Of a DNA stretch of 60,000 nt, positions 35,781-45,267 are shown piece by piece. Under the pieces are notes generated by a model. That model was not told where the DNA came from, searched no databases, and saw nothing but the letters and a program-made list of their open reading frames with translations. The stretch is taken from contig NC_081407.1 in the NCBI RefSeq assembly GCF_030272615.1, positions 98,069,897-98,129,896 on the forward strand. The letters are read 5' to 3'. Origin of the DNA: Cryptomeria japonica (taxonomy: Eukaryota; Streptophyta; Pinopsida; Cupressales; Cupressaceae). The first letter of the stretch is position 1, and every line of letters begins with the position of its first letter. A program made the position numbers and the translations under genes.

Positions 35781-37644
35781 TGATGTCATGGAAATGGGGA
35801 CAAGGCAACAACAAAGTTCAATGTTAATAAGTTAGTTTCAACCATAAAAACAAAACAAAGAACTAAAAACCATTCCAAACATATCAAGAGAGATTTCAAA
35901 AAGCATGAAAGAAGTTTAACAAAATAAAAGAAAGGAGAAGAGCCTCCCTAAGATGCTTCCATGATGCCTTTTGATGCTTCTCCCTTGTTTCTCTCCTCTC
36001 CAAGTCCCAAATGAGTGTAGCTCTCAGCTTTTAGCACTAGCCATGGATGCCATATGGAGATTCAAGATGGTTGAATATGATAAGCAAATGCTATGCAAGT
36101 GTAGATAGTGATGCTATGAGAAAGTTCTATGCTAATACCAATATAACAACAATACTCTAAAATGCTTCTCCTTTGCTTGAGGAGAAGGGTTCTATTTATA
36201 GAAGAAATAGGGAAATGAAGGGTTAAGATTGAGCAATCTTAACAAGGGTTAGGATTGAAAGTTGGGGATCCATGTGCACAATTGGCACCAATAAAATGGT
36301 GACAAGTGTCAACATAGGATTGGGTTGAGAGAAGAGGTTGGAGGCATTAAAGGCTTGAGAAGACCTCATGGTTATCTAGAAGGTAAGGGTCAAGTCTAAA
36401 TTAAGATTACCCATTGGATTAAGAGTTAATCCAAGGATAAACCTTTGTGCAAATGTTTAAGAGATAATCATGGTCAAAGCATTAATGGCCTGATGAGACC
36501 TTTGGGTTGGGTAGAGGTTGAGTCAAAACAAATGTTTTAACCATGTGGGAGGGTTGAATTAACCATTAATGGTTATTGGAGACTTTGGGGATTAAGTGGT
36601 TGAAGGTTGGAAGCTTTCAAAGGTTATCCAAGACTTTGAGGGTTAATTTGTTGAACACACAAAGCATTAATTGCTTTTCAAAGACTTTGGAGTCTTTGAG
36701 AAGTGACTCCAATTTGCTTAGGAATGTGACAATATTTAGGGGATGGATTAGGCTAATTAGGAAGGGTTTAGAAGAATCTAGAAGGGGTTTAGGCATACAA
36801 GTGGATTTTGTAGGAAAATGCAAGTGGGAGAAATTTTGGTATTTTCAATTAAAATAAAATCATTTATTTCAATTAAATGGTGTAATTTGCATTTGGATAA
36901 ATATTCAAATAAATATTAATTTATTTAAATGAGAAAATGAAGATAAAGCATTTAAATGCTTGAAGACTTTGAGGGAAACCATTAAAGGCTTGAAGACTTT
37001 AAGGAAAACCATTAAAGTCTTAAGAAGACTATAGAAGGAAGCCATCAAGTTTGAAGACTTTAAAGCCATCAAGTTTGAATACTTTAAGGGAAACCATTAA
37101 AGGTTTCAAGTGGGTGAGGATAAATAGGATTTTAAATAAATAATTTATTTAAAATAGTTGTGCAACTTGCTTTTGTAGGAAAATACAAGTGGGTGGAGGA
37201 TAAAGGTGATTTAAATAAATTATTTATTTAAAATAATTGTGCAACTTGCTTTTGTAGGAAAATACAAGTGGGTGGAGGATAAAGGTGATTTAAATAAATG
37301 ATTTATTTATTTAAATGTGAGAGGTGGGATTTTGGGGGATTTAAATAAATATTAATTTATTTAAATGTGAGAGGTGGGATTTTGGGGGATTTAAATAAAT
37401 ATTAATTTATTTAAATGTGAGAGAAGATTTAATTAAATAAATATGATTTATTTATTTAATTAATGGTCTGAATTTGGTTAAGTGAATTAAATCAAATAAA
37501 TTGAATAATTTATTTAATTAATAGGAGAATAGGGTTAAGATGAATTAATTAAATATTAATTTAATTAATTATTAATTGATGGTTAAATAATCAAATAAAT
37601 ACTAAGTATTCATTTAATTAAGTGGACAAATTTATGTGACTACA
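35781..37644 (-). repeat. 3' LTR of element D, 1864 bp
   Basis: On the minus strand it starts TGTAGTCACATAA and ends CATGACATCA. It contains a TATA box (TATAAATAGAACCC, 36187-36200 on the complement), two 79-bp tandem units (from about 37161 and 37240, with GCAACTTGCTTTTGTAGG) and two 50-bp units (from 37317 and 37367, with GAGGTGGGATTTTGGGGG). Each unit carries an AT palindrome such as ATTTAAATAAATATTAAT with its mirror. The 93-codon frame at 36576-36857 exists in both LTRs but looks like chance. Confidence 0.95.
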
Positions 37645-37680
37645 TTTGCCCCTCTTTGAGACGGTGCGGTTTATCGCGTC
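37645..37680 (-). promoter_or_regulatory. Polypurine tract with overlapping stem-loop, element D
   Basis: Minus-strand CAAAGAGGGGCAAA abuts the 3' LTR. The arm CTTTGAGACG pairs with CGTC plus TCAAAG across about 13 nt. Because the CTTTG arm is part of the purine tract, folding would cover one end of the plus-strand primer. Sister copies are at 14972 and 22230. Confidence 0.8.
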
Positions 37681-40017
37681 GTTTCAAAGAAAGAAAAATA
37701 GGTGTGAAGAAATGCCCCATAAAATATAAATTTAATGGGTGGTATGCCCCCTCGAGAGATGGGCCGAAATTTTTTGAAAAATCGGGCGATCTCTCGAAAA
37801 AGAATGAAAAGCGGAGGGGAGGTAGAATAGAAGAAATTAGAACTAATGATGAAAGAATGGGAGAAAATGGAGTGAATATGAAGAAACAACAAGCCAGCGA
37901 GTACCCTGAGGTCATGCAAGAGATACATAGCAGATGTAGTGTGGGGTTTTGATTGATGCTATACAATTGATCAAAATTGGTTGGACAATCTGGTGCAATC
38001 GGTTGAATTGCCCCGGTCAAGTCAAAGCGTGACAGTTGATGTCAGTTGGTCACTTGGACATGATAAAGTCTGAGTAAGTGAATCAAAGTGACCTGATGGT
38101 GACTTAGACAATTGATGTAATTGTCCGATGAAGTCAAGGTATATGAAGCAAAATACTCGTTGAGACGTAGACAATTGATGTAATTGTCCATTGGATTGTG
38201 TTTGATTGGTTGATCAATTGATAGTGTGTGCGTGTGATGGATGATTGTGGGGAATCATGGCAGCCCCGTTGAGACTAGGTCATTATGATAAATGCCTGAT
38301 GTAGTCTAGGATTACCATAATCGATTACCTGTTGAGACCCGAAGATACTTGATCAGAGTATCTGTTGATAGTCTAGGTGTGTGGGAGTCGATGTATCTGT
38401 GTAGACAGAGTAACTTGCTTGATTGTGTGGATGAGTGAGGATGGGAAGCGATGAAGGGGTTAGGATGATGTTGATGATCAAGATAGGGAGGGTGAGGGGG
38501 GATTTGATGTTAGATAGAAGATATGGAGGACTAGGATCGAGTCCTATGGAAGAAGATGAGTAAAATAGAGTATGCATTATTATGACTACGTATGCATGAT
38601 ATGCAGCTATTATGAATGTATGGATGGGTGGAATGCAACGAAATGCAATATATACAGATGAGATGGAATGACGATCCATGGTGCTTTATTTTTCATCATT
38701 GAGCTTTAAAATGTTGGAAGAAAATACAAGCAACTTGACATAAAGATTCAAGATGACCAGAGTATTTCTTACATGGATTTTGATATAGCAAGTTAATACA
38801 AGCAACTTGATATAATGGATCAAGTTGACCTGAGTATTGCTTGCGGAACAGATAAGGATTATCTCCTTTCATGCATGACTTGGATCGTCCTCCTTGATCT
38901 TAGGCTGATCATATCCTGAGACAAGTGCATACCGTAATAAGAGATAAAACCTTTATCCAGTTTGGATGAGGTAGGAGGAACCAAAGAATGAGCAGTGTAC
39001 CTGTAAACAAACAGTATATACATAAAGAATAAAGAATATGGATCCTTGGTAATGGTTCATGCTCATATGGTCGAGGTATACGCTGTAGTCAGCAAGCCGT
39101 AGTGATCTATGACTGCATTTTTGCATAAGATCATGTAGCTTGGTGAACTTCCCACGTAGACACCATTAGTACATGCCCCAGTACTTCATCGGAAATAATG
39201 CACAAACGATACAAAACAATGTTGAAAAGATCCCGATACAGATAAACAAATGAATTACTCACAAATCAACCAAGTATTTGACAACCTAACAGAATTTTCG
39301 TGTCAAAGAAAACATCATCTTGTCTTTGTTTTGGTAAGGAAGGATGCATCCTTGTTTTAAAGACAGTTTTGGATTGTTGATGTGGATTGTGTGGTTGTTT
39401 GGTAAATGGTCATTGTGTGAGTAGTTTGTCGCAATGTTTGTTTTGGTATCTGCATGGATGAGTATGTACAAGGTGTTGCCATGTTTTTGTGTGATTTTTC
39501 AATGGTTTTGTCGATGTTTTTGGATTTTGAATTGTTTTGAATGTTTTTGGTATTTTTGCGAGATATTTTTGAATGTTTTTGGATTTTTGATGATTGTTTG
39601 AATGAAGAACTTAATGAATCATAAGACAATGTAGAATCCACTTCCATCAATAGGTTAAAGGCATTGCCCCCAGTTTTAGACATGACTATGAAAAAGCGGG
39701 ATGCAAGATGTATGGAGTACTATCATAATTGCAGAGGAATAACAAGCCATGGTTGATGGATGGATGGATGTATGTATGAAGTAGATGTGATCGCCACAAG
39801 TCTGAAAGATAATGGAGCCATAGCCTTTACGAGTGGCGCCTGTTTGCCAGGTTTTCACCATCGTTCTTACCCAAGGTGCCACCGGAGTGGTTGTTCACCG
39901 TTTGGATGCATGATTTTTCTTTACTTTTTTGAATGTTTTTATATTTTCTTCAGGACATTTTTCTGAATGTTTTTTGGTATTTTCTGATAGGTAGGGGAGC
40001 CTGATGCTCTGTACAGC
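37681..40017 (-). other. 3' non-coding region of element D
   Basis: Contains a perfect hairpin at 37753-37796 (CGAGAGAT with ATCTCTCG, and inside it CCGA plus an AT stretch pairing with AAAAATCGG). Two copies of the perfect inverted repeat GACAATT-GATGT-AATTGTC lie at about 38107 and 38170, and one copy of the intron-like segment of the PMD units at about 38265-38375. There is no PMD exon and no ORF shared with its relatives. The minus-strand frame at 37640-38020 runs through the hairpin and is unlikely to be used. Confidence 0.75.
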
Positions 40018-43000
40018 TTATGTGTAAAACCGTTTGAGGTGCATGCTGTTGATTGGATCTGCGAGCGGTTCTCCGTCTGATGTAGCCAACTGATATGCCC
40101 CGGACCCAAATACAGCAGTGACAACATATGGGCCTAGCCAATTTGATTCAAACTTGCCTTGATGTTCTCTGTTTGGTTGGTTGCGAGGATTCTCTCGAAG
40201 AACAAGATCACCTACCTCAAATGTACGAGGTCTAACTCGGTGATTGTAGCTTCTACTCATGCACTGCTGATAGGCTTTGAGATGGTTGTATGCAGCTTGT
40301 CGCTTCTCATCAAGTAGCTCCAAGTCCTGAAGGCGTGAGACTCTGTATGTGTCATCATCAATGAGATTGTGCAAGGAAACCCTTAATGATGGTATCTCGA
40401 CCTCAATAGGCAAGATAGCTTCTGCACCATAGACCAATGAATAAGGAGTTGCACCTGTAGGGGTTCGAATGCTAGTTCGATATGCCCATAGCGCTGGATT
40501 CAATTGAACATGCCAATCACGACCGGCATCATTGACTGTCTTCTTTAGGATTCTTAATATGTTTTTATTGGATGCTTCGGCCTGACCATTGCCTTGTGGG
40601 TAATAGGGAGTGGAAAAGCGGTGTTGGATATGAAATTTCTCACAAAGTTCACGGACATCCTGATTTTTGAAAGGAAGACCGTTATCTGTGACGATGGACA
40701 TGGGTACACCATACCGGCAGATGATGTAGTTGAGGATGAATGAGGCGATCTGCTTGCCGGTGACTTGGGTAAGTGGAACAGCTTCGATCCACTTGGTGAA
40801 ATATTCGGTGGCGGTAATAATGAATTTATGGCCATTGGATGAAGATGGATGGATTTTACCCACAAGATCAAGACCCCATTGACAAAAAGGCCATGGTGTT
40901 GTGATTGGTTGCAGTTCTTGAGCTGGTGCATGTATTAGGTCGCCATGAACTTGACATTTTTTGCACTTTCTGACAAAGTAGTAGGAATCCTTTTCCATAG
41001 ATGGCCAATAGTATCCAGCTCGCATGATCTTCTTGGCTAGTGATGGACCACTTGAGTGAGTCCCGCAAATTCCTTCATGTACCTCTTCCAAAGCCTTTGT
41101 TATCTCACCTTGTTCTAGACATCGAAGGAGAGTACCATCAAGACCGCGTCGGTATAGGGTTTCGGCAATAATGGTATATCGAGTAGTTTGGCGAATGAAG
41201 GTTTTACGTTGGTTATTTGATTGGTTGGGAGGAAGGGTGTGATCGCGGAGATAGGTGTAGAACTCACCGTACCATGGGGATTCAGAACCAACAAGGCAAC
41301 ATATCATGTCAGATTCGGGGATATCATAAGCGGGGATCCAAAGTTGTTCTACCAAGAACTCGTAGCGTGTTGAATTCTGTGGAAGATCTAGTAGAGATGC
41401 GATGGTAGCCATAGCGTCAGCAGCTCGATTCTGATCTCTTGGTATCTGCTCAAAAGTGATAGTAGTAAATGATGTCTTTAGAGTGTCCACCATTTGCTTA
41501 TATGGCATGAGTTTATCATCTTTGGTCTGATACTCATCTGTTGCTTGTCGAATGACTAGTTGGGAATCGCCATATACTTGCAGTTCTTTTAATTTCCATT
41601 GTATGGCTAATCTGAGTCCTGTGATCAAGGCCTCATACTCTGCTATGTTGTTTGTGCATGGAAATGTGAGCCTGTAAGACTTCGGGATGCTATCACCTTG
41701 AGGTGTGATAAACAGAATGCCTGCCCCCGAGCCGTGCCTAGTGTATGAACCATCAAAGTATAATTTCCATGACTGTGCTTCTGTAATCATGAATATCTCT
41801 TCATCTGGAAAATTGGAAATGAGAGGATGATCGCCTATGAGAGGTGCATCAGCCAACTGATCTGCAATAACTTGACCTTTGATAGCTTTACGGTCCACAT
41901 ACTCAATGTCAAATTCACTTAGAATCATTACCCATTTAGCTAAGCGACCTGTCAATGCTGCTTTGTTAAGTAAATACTTGAGTGGATCAATCTTTGCAAT
42001 GAGTTGCACCTTGTGTGTTAACAGATAGTGCCTCAGTTTAGTGGCTGCCAAGATTACTGCTAGGCAAGCTCGCTCAATAGGTGTGTAATTGAGTTCATAG
42101 CCCACAAGTGTGCGAGAGATGTAGTAAATAGCACACTCTTTTCCTTCTGCATTATGTTGTGCCAGTAGTACACCCAATGCTGTACTTGTCGCTGAGATAT
42201 AAAGTAACAACGGTCTACTTGGATCTGGTGGCATCAGCAATGGTGGATTTATGAGATAGTCTTTAAGCGCCTGAAATACTTGCTGGCATCTGTCATCCCA
42301 CTGAAAGCGGATGTTCTTGTGTAGCAGGTGTGTGAATGGGTGACACTTATCAGCCAATTGTGCAATGAATCTGCGGATAGATTGAAGCCGTCCTTGTAGT
42401 GTTCTTAGCTGACTGATATTCTTTGGAGGTGGCATGTCCATGATTGCTTTAACCTTTGCTGGATCGACCTCAATGCCTTTGCTTGAGACAATGTATCCTA
42501 GAAGCTTCCCGGAGGTCACTCCGAAGACACATTTCTTTGGGTTGAGTCGAACATGGTATTGTTCCAGTCTATCAAAGATTTTATCTAAGATGTGAAGATG
42601 TCCTTCTCTAGTAAGTGATTTTGCTAGTAAATCATCCACATAATCTTCCATTATAGTATGCATCATGTCATGGAAGATGGTGGTCATTGCTCTTTGATAG
42701 GTCGCTCCTGCATTCTTTAGACCAAAAGGCATTACATTCCAGCAGTATGTGCCCCATGGACATGTGAAGGCTGTCTTATGTTGGTCCTCTGGTGCGATCT
42801 TTATTTGATTGTATCCCGAAAAGCCATCCATGAGTGAAAGCATGGCATGTCCTGCTGTCAAATCTACTATGATGTCGATATTTGGTAGAGGGAAGTCATC
42901 CTTAGGACATGCCTTATTCAGATCTCTGAAGTCTGTACAAATGCGGATGCCCCCTTTTGGTTTGCCAACTGGTACAATGTTGGAGATCCATTCTGCATAA

Positions 43001-45264
43001 TCAATTGGTCTAATGAAACCAACATCCAGGAGTTTCTTGAGTTCTGTTTTGACTAGCACGGCAATCTGAGGATGCATCTTACGAAGCTTCTGCTTGACAG
43101 GTTTGGCTCCTTTTGCTACTGTGAGATGATGCATGACTAAATCAGGATCAAGCCCAGGCATGTCTGCATATGACCATGCAAAGTTGATCTGACGCTGTTG
43201 GAAGAACTCTATAAATTGAGGTTGTTCCTCTGGAGTGAGAAGAGATGCCAGATGTATGATATGAGGGTTTTCAGGAGTCCCCACATTGTATTCTTTAGTC
43301 TCCTCAATGAGAATCGTCGATCGTTCCTGTTGTGTACTAGCAGGGAGAATGTCAAACCCTTCATCCTCAAGTGCCTCAGAGAGGTTTTCACCGTTGGATA
43401 CGCTCTTTCTTTTTACTTTTGTTGGATCAAACAGTGCCACAGTGTGGTTTTCACTGGAAGATCCATGTTTTAATGTTATATTTTTGCAGCTGAAGGGTTT
43501 GGCATCCGCCCCGAAGTATGCTGCGCTATTAAGTTCAATGGCGAATCCAGCTTTGTGATCCCCGCTTGGTAGATTATCCCTTAATTCCAAAAAGTCAATG
43601 ATAGCCTCATCGTTTTGGAAGAGGTCAAGACATGGGGGATTTGGTTGGTTCCATTCGATGAGTTCAGGGTGGATAATGGGCATTACTTCATCGATTAAGT
43701 TAAGTGCGGGAGATGTATCAGTGAGGGTTAAGACAGTGTGGTGAAGGTCGTTGATGGTACTCTCCCTGTCAGAATCCGGCGTAGGATGAGACGTAGGGTC
43801 TGTGGAAGATGTTTCCAGCTCAGGTACCCAAGTGGTCTTTATCTGTGCTTCTCCGTAAACAGGAATGTCTTTGCGTGGCGGAGATGGTGACGTGTCTTCC
43901 TCATCTGAAGTGTTAAGCTGTACAGAATCAAATTCCCACTCATGTGAGTCGGTCTCTGAATCACTCTCCAGCATCCGATTGCTATACCATACTGGGATGT
44001 CTTTGGAGTTAAACACGGCAGGTGTGATTGGTTTATGTATCTTTGTAGTGATCGGTGCTGCAGGAACCATGATGGGGTTTAAAGGATTTGTTACTGGAAG
44101 TATTGGTAATGGTGACTCAGTGGTTTCTGCTGGAACTACTGGTGCCATAGATGTTGCTGCGGGTTCTGATACAGTTGTTGCTGCTATTGGTGTTATTGAT
44201 GGGATTACTGGTTCGTTTGGTGGGATGATTGGTATTGTAGATGGTTGTGGTGGGGTTGTGAGCCTCGATGGGGCAGTGGGGATAATGTTTGATGGTGCTT
44301 TGATTATGAAAGGTGTCCTCTTTACAGTAGGTGGGCAAAATGGTTTGCTAGGTTTTCCTTTAAATCTGAGTTTAGGAAGGATCTCTTTTTCAAAGCCTAG
44401 GCATGTATTACCTTTGGGCTTGAATTCTGGTAGTAGAGGTTCGTGTCGTCCTTGTTGGCAGGATCCTAGAGCACTCTGACCATCATACCCCATTCTCTGC
44501 ATAATGAGGAGGCCTTTGCCATATTGTTCCGTAGGAAGTGTAACTCGCGGTATGTCAGTGGTGATGGGATCCTTATAGATCCAGTCCGCTAGGTCCTCAT
44601 CTTGTGTTTCTTCCTCTTGACTCTTTCCAAGGATGAAAGGCTTTAAGGCACATGCTGGCGTGATTAGTGGTTGCTGGAGTAACTGTTGTGGTTTACCATG
44701 TGTTCTAGGAGAAGTAGGCATTTGTCCCACACAAAAGAGCTGACTCAAGTTGTATTCTCCAGGACCTTCCTCTGCGACTTTCATCTTAAGCTTTTCTTGC
44801 TTGGGTATAGGAGTGTTTGAACTGGAAAGAGAGGCGGGATTTACATATGATGTGGAGGAAATGGCTTCCCTATTATTAGGAACAGTAATCTCTGGTTGAT
44901 GGCTGATATTATGGCAAAATGCAAAGGGATTTGCATCGCCCAGGATTGTGATCTCTGCACCATTATGTGGGAACTTGATACATTGATGGTAGGTAGATGG
45001 CACAGCTTGCATGGCATGTATCCAAGGTCTCCCTAATAATAGATTATATGGCAGAGGAAGGTCCAGAACCTGACAGATGATGTGCTTTACCACAGGGCCC
45101 ACTCGGATTGGTAGTACCACAGCTCCTTTGGATGAACGCTCTGCATCATCATAGGCTTTGATGGTGATCTTTTTGCGAGGATCCACTGATTCTATTGCAT
45201 ATCCCAATGCTGTGACCAACTGTAGTGTACAAATGTTTAGGCCTGCTCCATTATCTATCAAGAC
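40018..45264 (-). CDS. pol: Pol polyprotein of element D (PR, G-patch, RT, two RNase H, INT)
   Basis: Open frame of 1747 codons from the TTG at 45261 (numbering below), preceded by GTC and the TGA that separates it from gag in the same frame. No ATG is needed: it would be made as a Gag-Pol fusion by readthrough, or the TGA is a fresh mutation. Aspartic protease: IDNGAGLN, Asp3. G-patch: 247-276 (YGKGLLIMQRMGYDG, LGSCQQG). Thr/Pro-rich then acidic linker: about 310-660. RT: about 720-930 with YVDD at 874-877. First RNase H: about 1005-1140, its first catalytic Asp replaced by Ser (LLLYISAT). Second RNase H: about 1165-1290 with Asp1170, Glu1208, Asp1232 and Asp1282. Integrase: zinc H1395, H1402, C1433, C1436; core D1465, D1526, E1562 (D-D35-E). 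GPY/F-like end and no chromodomain. It provides reverse transcription and integration in the cytoplasmic particle and nucleus. Confidence 0.95.
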   Translation of the reverse strand, partial: VLIDNGAGLNICTLQLVTALGYAIESVDPRKKITIKAYDDAERSSKGAVVLPIRVGPVVKHIICQVLDLPLPYNLLLGRPWIHAMQAVPSTYHQCIKFPHNGAEITILGDANPFAFCHNISHQPEITVPNNREAISSTSYVNPASLSSSNTPIPKQEKLKMKVAEEGPGEYNLSQLFCVGQMPTSPRTHGKPQQLLQQPLITPACALKPFILGKSQEEETQDEDLADWIYKDPITTDIPRVTLPTEQYGKGLLIMQRMGYDGQSALGSCQQGRHEPLLPEFKPKGNTCLGFEKEILPKLRFKGKPSKPFCPPTVKRTPFIIKAPSNIIPTAPSRLTTPPQPSTIPIIPPNEPVIPSITPIAATTVSEPAATSMAPVVPAETTESPLPILPVTNPLNPIMVPAAPITTKIHKPITPAVFNSKDIPVWYSNRMLESDSETDSHEWEFDSVQLNTSDEEDTSPSPPRKDIPVYGEAQIKTTWVPELETSSTDPTSHPTPDSDRESTINDLHHTVLTLTDTSPALNLIDEVMPIIHPELIEWNQPNPPCLDLFQNDEAIIDFLELRDNLPSGDHKAGFAIELNSAAYFGADAKPFSCKNITLKHGSSSENHTVALFDPTKVKRKSVSNGENLSEALEDEGFDILPASTQQERSTILIEETKEYNVGTPENPHIIHLASLLTPEEQPQFIEFFQQRQINFAWSYADMPGLDPDLVMHHLTVAKGAKPVKQKLRKMHPQIAVLVKTELKKLLDVGFIRPIDYAEWISNIVPVGKPKGGIRICTDFRDLNKACPKDDFPLPNIDIIVDLTAGHAMLSLMDGFSGYNQIKIAPEDQHKTAFTCPWGTYCWNVMPFGLKNAGATYQRAMTTIFHDMMHTIMEDYVDDLLAKSLTREGHLHILDKIFDRLEQYHVRLNPKKCVFGVTSGKLLGYIVSSKGIEVDPAKVKAIMDMPPPKNISQLRTLQGRLQSIRRFIAQLADKCHPFTHLLHKNIRFQWDDRCQQVFQALKDYLINPPLLMPPDPSRPLLLYISATSTALGVLLAQHNAEGKECAIYYISRTLVGYELNYTPIERACLAVILAATKLRHYLLTHKVQLIAKIDPLKYLLNKAALTGRLAKWVMILSEFDIEYVDRKAIKGQVIADQLADAPLIGDHPLISNFPDEEIFMITEAQSWKLYFDGSYTRHGSGAGILFITPQGDSIPKSYRLTFPCTNNIAEYEALITGLRLAIQWKLKELQVYGDSQLVIRQATDEYQTKDDKLMPYKQMVDTLKTSFTTITFEQIPRDQNRAADAMATIASLLDLPQNSTRYEFLVEQLWIPAYDIPESDMICCLVGSESPWYGEFYTYLRDHTLPPNQSNNQRKTFIRQTTRYTIIAETLYRRGLDGTLLRCLEQGEITKALEEVHEGICGTHSSGPSLAKKIMRAGYYWPSMEKDSYYFVRKCKKCQVHGDLIHAPAQELQPITTPWPFCQWGLDLVGKIHPSSSNGHKFIITATEYFTKWIEAVPLTQVTGKQIASFILNYIICRYGVPMSIVTDNGLPFKNQDVRELCEKFHIQHRFSTPYYPQGNGQAEASNKNILRILKKTVNDAGRDWHVQLNPALWAYRTSIRTPTGATPYSLVYGAEAILPIEVEIPSLRVSLHNLIDDDTYRVSRLQDLELLDEKRQAAYNHLKAYQQCMSRSYNHRVRPRTFEVGDLVLRENPRNQPNREHQGKFESNWLGPYVVTAVFGSGAYQLATSDGEPLADPINSMHLKRFYT

Positions 45265-45267
45265 TCA
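45265..45267 (-). promoter_or_regulatory. In-frame TGA between gag and pol
   Basis: AAG TGA GTC joins gag (HRIK) to the protease (VLIDNG) with no frame change. The older relative reads AAG CGA GTC here (29558-29560), and the third element reads AAG TGA GTC at 59980-59988. Either a suppressible stop that sets the Gag to Gag-Pol ratio or a repeated CpG transition. The downstream bases do not match the known strong plant readthrough contexts (CAATTA, CGG, CTA). Confidence 0.5.

Noticed and set aside
36576-36857. 93-codon ORF in both LTRs of element D
   Set aside because: Identical only because the LTRs are near-identical; no motif, no counterpart in LTRs A-C, runs through U3.
37640-38020. 126-codon minus-strand ORF next to the 3' LTR of element D
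   Set aside because: Crosses the polypurine tract and a hairpin, and the related copy near 22430-22650 does not keep the frame.
43865-44479. 204-codon + strand ORF
   Set aside because: Antisense to the Thr/Pro-rich linker of pol; composition is the simple complement.
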